From: an uncultured Flavobacteriaceae bacterium
Lineage (GTDB): Bacteria > Bacteroidota > Bacteroidia > Flavobacteriales > Flavobacteriaceae
DNA: 64,000 nucleotides
Direction: 5' to 3'
Assembly (NCBI GenBank): GCA_937136455.1
Contig: CAKZOO010000066.1
Span: 62,001-126,000, forward strand
Position numbers and translations under genes: made by a program. Each line of letters opens with the position of its first letter. Position 1 is the first letter of the stretch. Below the pieces are notes generated by a model. That model saw only the letters and a program-made list of their open reading frames with translations, had not been told where the DNA came from and did no database searches. Shown one piece after another: positions 43,738 to 52,264 of this stretch.

Positions 43738-44175
43738 TTACATCAGAATTTTATGCATAATATAATGTGGACCATGTGGTGTAATTTCAAACGCTGAACC
43801 TTGTTTTTCATATCCTAATTTTTCATAGAAAGGTACTGCTGTTGTTCTGGCGTTCATCCATATAAGACGAACCCCTCTTTGCATGAGCCACTGTTCTGCA
43901 AAAGAAAGCAGTAGCGCTCCATAGCCCTTTTTTTGATAGTCACTTAGTACGGCCATTCCTCTTAGTTGTAGGGATTTGTGTCCTGGGTAGGGTACATAGG
44001 GAGCAAAGAAATAACTGGAAACTGCTACGAGCTTGTCATCGACAAAGCCACCTAAGTGAATGCTTCCAACTCTAGAATCGCCATCCATTTTACAGGATTC
44101 AATTGGCATACCGCGTCTGAGTTCGGCATGGCGAACTGGATAAGTTTCTTCGGCTGTAATTTGTCGTATTTTCAT
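43738..44175 (-). CDS. GNAT-family N-acetyltransferase
   Basis: I use the ATG at 44175 (MKIRQITAEETYPVRHAELRRG), giving 145 residues. It follows the pepE stop by one base, whereas the ORF-track start would run back into pepE. The acetyl-CoA site appears as LRGMAVLSDYQKKGYGALLLSFAEQW, a standard GNAT motif A. The end is MNARTTAVPFYEKLGYEKQG, motif B. Substrate unknown. Coupled with pepE. Confidence 0.88.
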   Translation of the reverse strand: MKIRQITAEETYPVRHAELRRGMPIESCKMDGDSRVGSIHLGGFVDDKLVAVSSYFFAPYVPYPGHKSLQLRGMAVLSDYQKKGYGALLLSFAEQWLMQRGVRLIWMNARTTAVPFYEKLGYEKQGSAFEITPHGPHYIMHKILM

Positions 44176-44176
44176 T

Positions 44177-44869
44177 TTAGAAGGGGAGTTTATCAGTGTC
44201 AATGGGTTTTTGATCAGGTATAAATAGTTTTGCCTTATGAGGTCCTACTAGGGTAAATTGATCGCCGATTACTCGAATATAATCTCCCTCAGGGATTCCC
44301 ACTACAGGGATCTTGTGAAAGTGTTGAAATTCTGCAATTCGTTCAATTCTACTCTCGCCATTGTGCTTTAATCCTTCGATGGGGTCCATATAATGAGCAT
44401 TGATATTAAAAGGAACTGCAGCAGTCGTTTCAAAGGATTGAGGCATCACAATGGGCATATCATTGGTGGTGTTCATGGTCATTCCAGCAATATTGCTACC
44501 AGCACTACAACCTAAATACGGAATGCCCGATTCCATCGCTTGTCTTAGGGGTTTCATTAAATCTTGATCGTAAAGTTCTTTAACTAGTACAAAGGTATTA
44601 CCCCCTCCAGTAAAGATTCCTTGAGCAGTTAACAGGGCCTTCTTTGGGTCTTGATATTCGTGAATCCCTTTGACAGCGATGCCAATTTTAGCAAATGACT
44701 GAGTTACATGTCTAGTGTAGTGATCCCAGCTAATTGCTCCAGGTCTAGCAAAAGGTATGAAACACAACTCTTGAACATCTTTAAAGAAGTCTTTGAGGTC
44801 ATCAAGGAGGTATTCTAAATGTTTTTCACCGTATAAAGTACTAGTGGAAGCTAAAAGAAGGTTTTTCAT
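44177..44869 (-). CDS. pepE: Dipeptidase E (peptidase S51)
   Basis: A 230-residue cytoplasmic serine peptidase that cleaves Asp-Xaa dipeptides. The nucleophile elbow is GCSAGSNIAG. The GIFTGGGNTFVLVKELYD block and the PFNINAHYMDP segment are typical. The C terminus HKAKLFIPDQKP also fits. Length is normal. It precedes the GNAT gene by one base and is divergent from the carboxypeptidase-like gene at 44978. Confidence 0.93.
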   Translation of the reverse strand: MKNLLLASTSTLYGEKHLEYLLDDLKDFFKDVQELCFIPFARPGAISWDHYTRHVTQSFAKIGIAVKGIHEYQDPKKALLTAQGIFTGGGNTFVLVKELYDQDLMKPLRQAMESGIPYLGCSAGSNIAGMTMNTTNDMPIVMPQSFETTAAVPFNINAHYMDPIEGLKHNGESRIERIAEFQHFHKIPVVGIPEGDYIRVIGDQFTLVGPHKAKLFIPDQKPIDTDKLPF

Positions 44870-44977
44870 AGAGACAAATTAACAAAAGTTTAGTGTTTTA
44901 TTGCTAGCAAATTCTGCTGTTTTGAGTTTATTTTATCAATTGTAATTCGTAAATTTAAAGAACTAATTAAGACCCCC

Positions 44978-45712
44978 ATGAAATTTAAAGCACTCTTTTT
45001 AAGTCTTTTCTTGTTTTCATCGATTCTTTTTGCTCAAGAGGTGGATCGAAAACCTATTATGGGTCAGGTGCTGTATCGATCTAGTAATGTGGTGGATGAA
45101 CAGGTCATTAATACAACCACAGAGGACTTTACGATTACCGATGAAAATGGAAGATTTAGAATTGATGTAGCAGTAGGTGATGAGCTAGTGTTTATGGCGG
45201 TTAATTACGAATTAAAACACCTTGTAATTACTCAAGAAATCATCGATAACAATCGTATCGTTGTTGAGGTTAATGAGAAGGTGAACGTTCTCGATGAAGT
45301 GGTTATTTCTCCTGAAAACAGAGCGAAGTTTTTGGAACTCAAAAATGAAGAATTCAAACAATTCGTTTATGAAATTGACCGAGGAACGGAGGTGGAAAAC
45401 ATTGCTCAACCCATGTATTTAAGGGGGATGAAGAACGGAATTAATTTTGTGAATATTTTTAAGGCAATTTTTAAGGAAAACGCTGACAAGAATCGACCGA
45501 ACTTCAAGCTTTCTGAGGTTTTAAGAGCGGTATACGACGATCAGTTCTTTGTCGATAATTTGTATTTGTCTGTGGATATGATTGATGATTTTTTGAGTTT
45601 TTGCGATGCTCAAACTCCCGAAAAGTCACTGATGTTAAAGAAAAATGAATTTGAACTTCTTCAGTTTTTAGTAGAGCAATCACAAGCCTACTTAAATCAA
45701 AACAATGAATAA
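44978..45712 (+). CDS. Secreted protein with carboxypeptidase-like regulatory domain
   Basis: A 244-residue product with signal peptide (LFLSLFLFSSILFAQE). Residues about 25-110 are a carboxypeptidase-D-type regulatory beta-sandwich (ITDENGRFRIDVAVGDELVFMAVNYE, NVLDEVVIS), as at the start of many Bacteroidota surface proteins. A helical C-terminal part follows. First of four same-strand genes (this one, a paralogue, a DUF6702 protein and an M1 peptidase), an order I recall from other Flavobacteriia. Role unknown. Confidence 0.85.
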   Translation: MKFKALFLSLFLFSSILFAQEVDRKPIMGQVLYRSSNVVDEQVINTTTEDFTITDENGRFRIDVAVGDELVFMAVNYELKHLVITQEIIDNNRIVVEVNEKVNVLDEVVISPENRAKFLELKNEEFKQFVYEIDRGTEVENIAQPMYLRGMKNGINFVNIFKAIFKENADKNRPNFKLSEVLRAVYDDQFFVDNLYLSVDMIDDFLSFCDAQTPEKSLMLKKNEFELLQFLVEQSQAYLNQNNE

Positions 45713-46484
45713 AAAACTTTGGACGCTTCTTTTATTGTTGCACTGTATTCAACTCAGTGCTCAAGAATCAGACTTCAAGAAACTAAATGGAGTGCTCAGT
45801 TCATTGTCAGGTGAAGTTAGCGGAATTCACATTATTAATACAACTAGTCAATTAGCAACAATCAGTAATGCAAATGGGTATTTTAGTATCAGTTCAAAAC
45901 TCAATGATACACTGATTATTAGAGGGGTTGGTTATCAAACGAAACAGCTGATCATCAACTCTGAGAATTACAATAAGTTTTCATTAGCAGTAGATTTAGA
46001 AGCAGAAGTAGTCGCATTAAATGAAGTAGTAGTGATGCCTTATAACTTATCAGGTGATTTGTTTGTGGATATGGAAGATATGCGTGCAGAAGATCAGGTC
46101 AGTGAGTTTACCCTGGGTTTACCCAACGCCGATGCTAGTCCGATGAGAAAATCACAGCGTATTTTACACGAGGCTACTACAGGTGGAGGAATATTGCCCC
46201 TAAATCCTATTTTAAATGGAATTAGCGGACGTACTAAAAAACTCAAAAAGATTGTGGAAGTTGATATGAGAAATCAACGAACACTTAAAGTGAGGCATTT
46301 TTACCCAGACTCGTTATTTGTCAACTATTTGAAGATTAAAAAAGAGAAAATTCAGGATTTTATGTACTATTGTGAAACTGATCCTGAGTTCAATCGTTAT
46401 GCGCGATTACAAGATAAATTTAAACTTTGGGAGCTAATGAATAAGAAGAGTAAAATGTATAGAGAACTCAACAATTTAAACTGA
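45705..46484 (+). CDS. Second secreted protein with carboxypeptidase-like regulatory domain
   Basis: A 259-residue protein with signal peptide ending LSAQE. Its N-terminal beta-sandwich (ISGIHIINTTSQLATISNANGYFSI-type strand order, GVGYQTKQLII, VVALNEVVVMPYNLSGDL) is paralogous to the gene before it. The C-terminal half has basic and helical segments (RTKKLKKIVEVDMRNQRTLKV). It overlaps its neighbour by 8 bases. Probably acts with it in the envelope; function unknown. Confidence 0.84.
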   Translation: MNKKLWTLLLLLHCIQLSAQESDFKKLNGVLSSLSGEVSGIHIINTTSQLATISNANGYFSISSKLNDTLIIRGVGYQTKQLIINSENYNKFSLAVDLEAEVVALNEVVVMPYNLSGDLFVDMEDMRAEDQVSEFTLGLPNADASPMRKSQRILHEATTGGGILPLNPILNGISGRTKKLKKIVEVDMRNQRTLKVRHFYPDSLFVNYLKIKKEKIQDFMYYCETDPEFNRYARLQDKFKLWELMNKKSKMYRELNNLN

Positions 46485-46485
46485 T

Positions 46486-47001
46486 ATGAAACACTTAAAG
46501 ATTTTTAAATGGGTATTGATCTCAACAGCAGTACTATTGATGTCATTTAGTGCTCTGCACAAGTTTTACCTCAGTGTTTCTGAAATCACTTATTCTGAAT
46601 CCGATCAAAAACTGCGAATCGTCAGCAGAATTTTTATCGATGATTTAGATGCGGTACTCTTATCGCGATATGAAATCGATTCCAAGCTTACGACAGAGTT
46701 TGAAGATCAAATGGCACAATACTATGTGGAGAAGTATCTCAAAGCAAAATTACTGTTAAGAGTAAATGGAACTGTTTTAGAATACAATATCCTAGGACAT
46801 AAGGTCGATAACGATCAATTAGTGTTCTTTATGGAAGCTGATTTTAAAGAACTTGAGAACATAAAATCCATTGAAGTGCAGAATGAAGTCTTGATGGATT
46901 TATTTGAAGAGCAACAAAACATCGTTCACCTACAATTAAAAGGGAAAAAGAAGAGTTTGATGCTCATTCGTGAAAGGTCATCAGGCCTGTTAAATTTTTA
47001 A
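46486..47001 (+). CDS. DUF6702-family protein
   Basis: A 171-residue product with an N-terminal signal or anchor (WVLISTAVLLMSFSALHKFYLSVSEITY). The mature start HKFYLSVSEITYSESDQKLRIVSRIFIDDLDAVL is the DUF6702 signature. The rest is a beta-rich soluble domain. It begins one base after the preceding stop and comes 62 bases before the M1 peptidase. That fixed neighbourhood suggests a shared envelope role, not defined. Confidence 0.85.
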   Translation: MKHLKIFKWVLISTAVLLMSFSALHKFYLSVSEITYSESDQKLRIVSRIFIDDLDAVLLSRYEIDSKLTTEFEDQMAQYYVEKYLKAKLLLRVNGTVLEYNILGHKVDNDQLVFFMEADFKELENIKSIEVQNEVLMDLFEEQQNIVHLQLKGKKKSLMLIRERSSGLLNF

Positions 47002-47063
47002 CAAAACCTTCTTTTAAAACGAATTAATTAACTATTTTCATCCAAAATTATAAACCCGAACTA

Positions 47064-49382
47064 ATGAAACGACTTAACAAACTATTTTCACTTCTTTTTA
47101 TCGGTGTTTCTATGGTAGTTACTGCCCAAGAAGAAGCTCCGAAAAGAGAGGGAGGACATGAGAATCAAAGTAAATTCAGACAGTTGTATCAAGAGTTTGC
47201 TTCGCCAAACACTTATAGATCTGCTTCTGGTGCTCCAGGTCCTGATTATTACCAACAACAGGCTAATTACAAAATGAATATTGTTCTCGATGACAAGAAT
47301 GCGAGAATTGATGGAGAGGAAACGATTACCTATATCAATAATTCTCCTGATGCTTTAGAGTTTTTATGGTTACAACTCGATCAAAACGTTAGAGCTAAGG
47401 ATTCTAAATCACCTCTTAGAGACGGTAGTGGTGTTCCATTGGCACAACAAGCTTCTGCTTTTGCTTCATCTTACCTAACGGAACCTTTTGACGGAGGATT
47501 TAATATTCTTTCAGTTACAGATGAGCGTGGAGCTCCTATGCGTCACACCATCAATCAAACCATGATGCGTATTGATCTCTACAAACCGTTGGCTTCTGGA
47601 GAATCGGTTAGTTTTAATATCAAGTGGTGGTATAATATTCCTGATCACACTGTTAATAGAGCGCGTTCTGGTTATGAGTACTTTGCAAAAGACGGTAACA
47701 GAGCCTATGTAATCGCTCAATTCTTTCCAAGAATGGCCGTTTACAGTGATGTAGAGGGGTGGCAAAACCATCAATTTTGGGGATCAGGTGAATTCGCATT
47801 AACCTTTGGAGACTACGAGGTAAGTATCACCGTGCCAGAAGACCATATTGTTGATGGAACTGGTGAACTTCAGAACAGAAAACAAGTATTTTCAAGAGAA
47901 ATGATGAGTCGCTATGAACAGGCTAGCAAATCTTATTCTGAACCTGTTATGATTGTGACTCAAGCCGAAGTTGAGGCAAAAGAAGCGGCTCACACTTCAG
48001 ACAATCCGCCTTCAAAAACAAAGACTTGGGAATTTAAGGCTCAAAATGTAAGAGATTTTGCGTTTGCATCTTCACGAAAATTCATCTGGGATATGATGGC
48101 TGTAAAAATTGGAAATAGAGATGTGATGGCTGTTTCCATGTACCCAAAAGAAGGAAACCCACTTTGGGAAGATTGGTCTACTAAGGTTGTAGCTTCAACT
48201 TTAAAATCCTATTCTAAATACACTTTTGACTATCCTTATCCTAAGGCGATTTCAGTTCACGCGAAGAATCAAGGTATGGAGTATCCAATGATATGCTGGA
48301 ACTACGGACGTCCTAATGAAGATGGTACCTATTCGGATCGTACCAAGTACGGTATGATGAGTGTTATTATTCACGAGGTAGGACACAACTTTTTCCCGAT
48401 GATTGTTAACTCAGACGAGCGTCAGTGGGGATGGATGGATGAAGGCTTGGATACCTTTATGCAGTATTTAGCAGAGCAAGATTTTGGTGAAACTTATCCA
48501 GAGATCATCGCTCCAAATGAAAAATATCCATCGAGAAGAGGAGACCCAGCTAAAATTGTTCCTTATATGAAAGGAGATCAAAGTTTTATTGCTCCAATTA
48601 TGGCAAATCCAGAAAATGTTTATCAACTAGGTCCAAATGCCTATGCTAAGCCAGCAACAGCATTAAACATCCTTAGAGAAACAGTAATGGGTAGAGAGCT
48701 TTTTGACAAGGCCTTTAAAACCTATGCACAACGTTGGATGTTTAAGCATCCTTCACCTGAGGATTTCTTTAGAACAATGGAAGATGCTTCTGCAGTGGAT
48801 TTAGATTACTTCTGGAGAGGATGGTTCTATACAACTGATTATGTTGATATAGGAGTGAAAGGTGTTAAGAAATACTATGTGAGTAATGAACCTACAAAGG
48901 CTATGAAAGAATACATGGCAGAGCGCAATCTTACCGAGGCAGATTTGCCACCTTTAGTGTATCTAGCTGAAGAAGGTTCAGAAGATTACAATGAGGCTCT
49001 TAAAGGTAAAGCTCCATCAGAAACTTCTCAAACGCTTAAAGAGTATATGATGGACAACATGACTGCTGAGGAAAGAGCTGCAGTTAAAGAGCCTAAGTTT
49101 TTCTATGAGATTACTTTTGAAAAACCAGGAGGAATTCCAATGCCTCTTATTGTTTCTTATACCTATGCAGATGGTACTACAGAAGATGTAACCTATCCTG
49201 CTGAAATTTGGAGAAAGAACGATCAGGAAGTAAAACGCGTGGTTTCATCTGATAAAGAAATCGTTGGAATTGTAGTGGATCCAAAAGCTGAAACTGCTGA
49301 TATCGATACGACCAACAACAGTTGGCCAAAAGAAGAAATCAAGTCTGAATTCGACGAATTCAAAGAAAAGATGAAAGGATAA
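47064..49382 (+). CDS. M1-family metallopeptidase
   Basis: A 772-residue secreted zinc aminopeptidase-like protein with a signal peptide ending VTAQE. Zinc ligands and catalytic Glu are in HEVGHNF at 437-441 with the third ligand Glu460 in WMDEGLDTF, spaced exactly 18 residues apart. NQGMEYPMICWN replaces the usual GAMEN exopeptidase motif. A long C-terminal part ends with KEEIKSEFDEFKEKMK. It probably digests peptides in the periplasm or outside. The last gene of the four-gene set, followed by a terminator. Confidence 0.94.
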   Translation: MKRLNKLFSLLFIGVSMVVTAQEEAPKREGGHENQSKFRQLYQEFASPNTYRSASGAPGPDYYQQQANYKMNIVLDDKNARIDGEETITYINNSPDALEFLWLQLDQNVRAKDSKSPLRDGSGVPLAQQASAFASSYLTEPFDGGFNILSVTDERGAPMRHTINQTMMRIDLYKPLASGESVSFNIKWWYNIPDHTVNRARSGYEYFAKDGNRAYVIAQFFPRMAVYSDVEGWQNHQFWGSGEFALTFGDYEVSITVPEDHIVDGTGELQNRKQVFSREMMSRYEQASKSYSEPVMIVTQAEVEAKEAAHTSDNPPSKTKTWEFKAQNVRDFAFASSRKFIWDMMAVKIGNRDVMAVSMYPKEGNPLWEDWSTKVVASTLKSYSKYTFDYPYPKAISVHAKNQGMEYPMICWNYGRPNEDGTYSDRTKYGMMSVIIHEVGHNFFPMIVNSDERQWGWMDEGLDTFMQYLAEQDFGETYPEIIAPNEKYPSRRGDPAKIVPYMKGDQSFIAPIMANPENVYQLGPNAYAKPATALNILRETVMGRELFDKAFKTYAQRWMFKHPSPEDFFRTMEDASAVDLDYFWRGWFYTTDYVDIGVKGVKKYYVSNEPTKAMKEYMAERNLTEADLPPLVYLAEEGSEDYNEALKGKAPSETSQTLKEYMMDNMTAEERAAVKEPKFFYEITFEKPGGIPMPLIVSYTYADGTTEDVTYPAEIWRKNDQEVKRVVSSDKEIVGIVVDPKAETADIDTTNNSWPKEEIKSEFDEFKEKMKG

Positions 49383-49404
49383 TTTCTAGATTATATTTTT
49401 TAAT

Positions 49405-49435
49405 GAAAGCGGTGCATATGCATCGCTTTCTTTTT
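49405..49435 (+). terminator. Terminator after the M1 peptidase gene
   Basis: GAAAGCGGTGCA pairs with TGCATCGCTTTC (one G-U pair) and runs into five T residues. Confidence 0.85.
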
Positions 49436-49446
49436 ATATTTGCCTT

Positions 49447-49731
49447 ATGATGTTAAACAGTATTCTATTTATTTCTGGTGCAGAAATCTTCTTTATCATG
49501 TTCATTGTGGTCATGGTATTTGGTGCTGATAAAATTCCTGACATTGCAAGAGGTCTTGGAAAAGGGATGAGACAACTCAAAGATGCTTCTGAAGATATCA
49601 AAAGAGAAATCTATAAAAGTGCTGATAAACACGGTGTTGATGCCTCAGTAACCAAAGACATCAAAAAGGAAATAGACGAAGTTAAAGATGGTTTAGACGA
49701 TTTAACAGGATCTATTAGAAGAAAATTCTAG
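49447..49731 (+). CDS. tatA: Twin-arginine translocase TatA/TatE-type subunit
   Basis: A 94-residue protein with one N-terminal membrane helix (ISGAEIFFIMFIVVMVFGADKIPDIARGLGKGMRQLKD) and an amphipathic helix, the standard TatA pattern. A charged C-terminal tail follows. The FGADKIPD hinge replaces the FGPKKLPE of proteobacteria. It would form the pore for folded Tat substrates. No tatC is in this window. The 3' end overlaps the opposing methyltransferase by four bases. Confidence 0.92.
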   Translation: MMLNSILFISGAEIFFIMFIVVMVFGADKIPDIARGLGKGMRQLKDASEDIKREIYKSADKHGVDASVTKDIKKEIDEVKDGLDDLTGSIRRKF

Positions 49732-50369
49732 AGGACTCTACTCATGGTTAACCCATCTCTAATGGGTAATAAAACCGTTTCAACTCTTGGATCAATTGCC
49801 AATTTCTTATTAAAATCCAACAAAGCTTTTGTCGTTTTATCTTTAGGACTTAAGGGTTCTACTACTTTTCCAGTCCAGAGTACATTATCTGAAAGTATCA
49901 CTGTTCCTGGTTTTGACTTATTCAATACCGCTTCAAAATAAGCGTCGTATTGCTTTTTTTCAGCATCGATAAATACTAAATCAAACACCCTATCAAAATT
50001 GGGAATTAGTTCAACTGCATCTCCAATATACTGATGAATTTGATTTCGATAAGAACTTTTGTTAAAGTATTTATTTTGAATCGACTCCAGTTCTGGATTG
50101 ACATCGATGGTGTGAAGTTCACCCTCTTTTTGAAGACCTTCTGCTAAACAAAGCGCAGAGTATCCTGTGTAAGTCCCAATTTCTAGAATGTACTTCGGAT
50201 TGATGAGTTTCGAAAACAAACTGAGAACCCTTCCCTGAAAATGCCCGGTGATCATTCTGGGTTGAATTACCTTTAAATGTGTTTCTCGACTGAGTTCACT
50301 CAAGAGTTCTGGTTCCTTTTGGGAGTGCTCTACGATATAGGATTCAATGAGTTCAGGTAAAAAATGCAT
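49728..50369 (-). CDS. SAM-dependent O-methyltransferase
   Basis: A 213-residue member of the catechol-type O-methyltransferase family. SAM motif LEIGTYTGYSALCLAEGL, then LHTIDVNPELESIQNKYF, metal-binding DLVFIDAEKKQYDAYF and LSDNVLWTGKV. Substrate unknown, small aromatic or phenolic by family. It starts at the base after the MFS stop, so the two are co-transcribed. Confidence 0.92.
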   Translation of the reverse strand: MHFLPELIESYIVEHSQKEPELLSELSRETHLKVIQPRMITGHFQGRVLSLFSKLINPKYILEIGTYTGYSALCLAEGLQKEGELHTIDVNPELESIQNKYFNKSSYRNQIHQYIGDAVELIPNFDRVFDLVFIDAEKKQYDAYFEAVLNKSKPGTVILSDNVLWTGKVVEPLSPKDKTTKALLDFNKKLAIDPRVETVLLPIRDGLTMSRVL

Positions 50370-51527
50370 CTAGACAGTTTTATTGGTTTTAATCAGTAAA
50401 TAACTACTGAGAATTAGTACAAAGATACAAGAGCTCAGTAAACCGTAAAAGCTGTATTCCAATCCAAATTGTTCAGCGGTAAGACCGAGAATAACAGGGC
50501 CTATTAAAAATCCGCTATATCCAAAACCCGCTACTATGGTCAGTGCTTTTGCAGCGTCTATTTTTGAGGTTCTTCCAGTGATTCTAAAGAGTTCAGGAAC
50601 CATTACAGAGAATCCGAGTCCTATGAGTCCGAAACCTCCGATACTAATGTAAAGATCGTTTACAAGTACTAATGTATATCCAATACAGGCTACGAGTGCA
50701 CCGAGAAGTAAAACGCGTACCGATCCTATTTTTTGACTGATGCCATCACCAAAAAAACGCCCTATGGTCATCGCGATAGAAAACCCTAAAAACCCAGCCC
50801 CAAAGAGTACTGTTGGAGCCATCGTAATATCTTTGAGATAAAGTCCGCTCCAATCTGCAATCGCACCCTCAGAACCCATAATTATGAATGAAATCAAACC
50901 TAATAACAATATGGTTTTAATGTAAGACCAATCAATTTTTTCTTTTGATTCGGCTTCTCCTGTAAGACTATTGTATTCTTTTGAAAGCCAAAAGTTGATA
51001 CCAATTGACAAAAGCGTCGCTATAGAAATATGCAGGACAGGATTGTTTAAGCTTGTGATGGCAAAGGTTCCCAAACCTGAAAGAGCTCCTCCCAGACTAA
51101 AGAAGCCATGCATGGCAGACATGAGATTGATTTGATCTTTTTTTTCGATGATGGTCACTAAATTATTCATCGAAATATCGAGAATTCCTTGAACAACTCC
51201 CATTGCAAATAGTGCTATAAAAAGACCTGTAAGTGAATCGACTAAAAAGGGAAGCATATAGAGCAGTGGTAAGATTAAAACACTAAGTTTAGTCGCCCTA
51301 CCGCTTCCTAAAATGGATATGATTTTAGGCACAAATCCCATGATGCTAAAAATTCCCAGTGCAAAGGCAAAAAGAGCTATTCCTAGCTCTGCCTTATTTA
51401 AGTCGAGTTGTTCTTTGATATAGGGAATGTAAATAGCCCAAGTTCCGTAGAGAATGTTCAGTGTCGTAAATACGTATGCTACTGAAAAATAGGTTCTGTT
51501 CTTTAGAATAGCTATAAGTGAATTCAT
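50370..51527 (-). CDS. MFS transporter
   Basis: I start at the ATG at 51527 (MNSLIAILKNRTYFSVAY), giving 385 residues. The ORF-track start at 51548 lies inside a TATATTTG promoter box. The protein has twelve hydrophobic helices, including AELGIALFAFALGIFSIMGFVPKI and GFLGFSIAMTIGRFFGDGISQKIGS with the loop RF-x-GD motif. It resembles the FucP/YbjJ-like branch. Substrate unknown. Directly followed by the O-methyltransferase gene. Confidence 0.9.
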   Translation of the reverse strand: MNSLIAILKNRTYFSVAYVFTTLNILYGTWAIYIPYIKEQLDLNKAELGIALFAFALGIFSIMGFVPKIISILGSGRATKLSVLILPLLYMLPFLVDSLTGLFIALFAMGVVQGILDISMNNLVTIIEKKDQINLMSAMHGFFSLGGALSGLGTFAITSLNNPVLHISIATLLSIGINFWLSKEYNSLTGEAESKEKIDWSYIKTILLLGLISFIIMGSEGAIADWSGLYLKDITMAPTVLFGAGFLGFSIAMTIGRFFGDGISQKIGSVRVLLLGALVACIGYTLVLVNDLYISIGGFGLIGLGFSVMVPELFRITGRTSKIDAAKALTIVAGFGYSGFLIGPVILGLTAEQFGLEYSFYGLLSSCIFVLILSSYLLIKTNKTV

Positions 51528-51545
51528 AGTCGATTTTAACAATTG

Positions 51546-51553
51546 CAAATATA
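51546..51553 (-). promoter_or_regulatory. Promoter -7 box for the MFS gene (TATATTTG)
   Basis: Exact TAnnTTTG match on the minus strand, 18 bases upstream of the chosen ATG. It includes the ORF-track start position and so decides for the later start. Confidence 0.6.
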
Positions 51554-51607
51554 AACTTTAAGGATTAATTAGTGATTTTTATTATTAGCTAAAAGATTTT
51601 ATAATAG

Positions 51608-51615
51608 TATATTTG
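51608..51615 (+). promoter_or_regulatory. Promoter -7 box for clpP (TATATTTG)
   Basis: Exact TAnnTTTG match 21 bases upstream of the clpP ATG. Confidence 0.6.
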
Positions 51616-51636
51616 AAATAGATAAAATATGTACCA

Positions 51637-52185
51637 ATGAGTAAAGCAAAAGGAAAAATTCAAGAAAAAATAGATGAGAAATTACTCGAAGAGCGCAAGG
51701 TATTTCTCTGGGGGCAGGTAGATGATGATTCTGCAAAACACGTCATCGATCGACTATTGTATTTGGATTTAATCTCTCATGATGAAATTCAATTAATCAT
51801 TAATTCTCCAGGAGGATATGTAACCTCAGGTTTTGCGATTTACGACACTCTAAAATCACTTAAGAGTCCTGTATCAACGGTATGTTCTGGTTTAGCAGCT
51901 TCTATGGCTTCCATCTTGTTGTCTGCAGGGAAGAAGGGAAGAAGATTTATAGAGCCTCATGCACAGGTGATGATTCATCAACCAAGCGGAGGAGCTAGAG
52001 GGCAGGCATCGAATATTGAAATTCAAGCCAGAGAAATTATCAAAACAAGAACGCTTAGCGCAGAAATTTTAGCAACTAACTGTAACCAAAATACAGATAA
52101 AGTTCTAAAAGATTTTGATAGAGACTATTGGATGAATGCTCAGGAGTCTATTGAATATGGAATTGTAGATGGAGTAAAAGAATAG
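51637..52185 (+). CDS. clpP: Stand-alone ClpP-family protease subunit
   Basis: A 182-residue serine protease subunit. The catalytic triad is Ser89 (GLAASMASIL), His114 (VMIHQPSGGARGQASNIEI) and Asp163 (DFDRDYWM). The spacing of 25 and 49 residues equals that of E. coli ClpP. There is no clpX or tig next to it, so it is probably a second paralogue and not the main ClpXP subunit, whose N terminus usually differs. It has its own promoter and terminator. Confidence 0.93.
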   Translation: MSKAKGKIQEKIDEKLLEERKVFLWGQVDDDSAKHVIDRLLYLDLISHDEIQLIINSPGGYVTSGFAIYDTLKSLKSPVSTVCSGLAASMASILLSAGKKGRRFIEPHAQVMIHQPSGGARGQASNIEIQAREIIKTRTLSAEILATNCNQNTDKVLKDFDRDYWMNAQESIEYGIVDGVKE

Positions 52186-52210
52186 ATTTAAGCTCAATAA
52201 GATATCAACT

Positions 52211-52248
52211 AAAAAAAGCCTCTTAAAATCAATTAAGAGGCTTTTTTG
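52211..52248. terminator. Bidirectional terminator between clpP and the coiled-coil gene
   Basis: AAAAAAGCCTCTTAA pairs perfectly with TTAAGAGGCTTTTTT around a six-base loop. Confidence 0.92.
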
Positions 52249-52264
52249 TATTCCTGTTATTCGA

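Noticed and set aside
47511-47774. Minus-strand ORF inside the M1 peptidase gene
   Set aside because: Shadow of a long, clearly real coding region.
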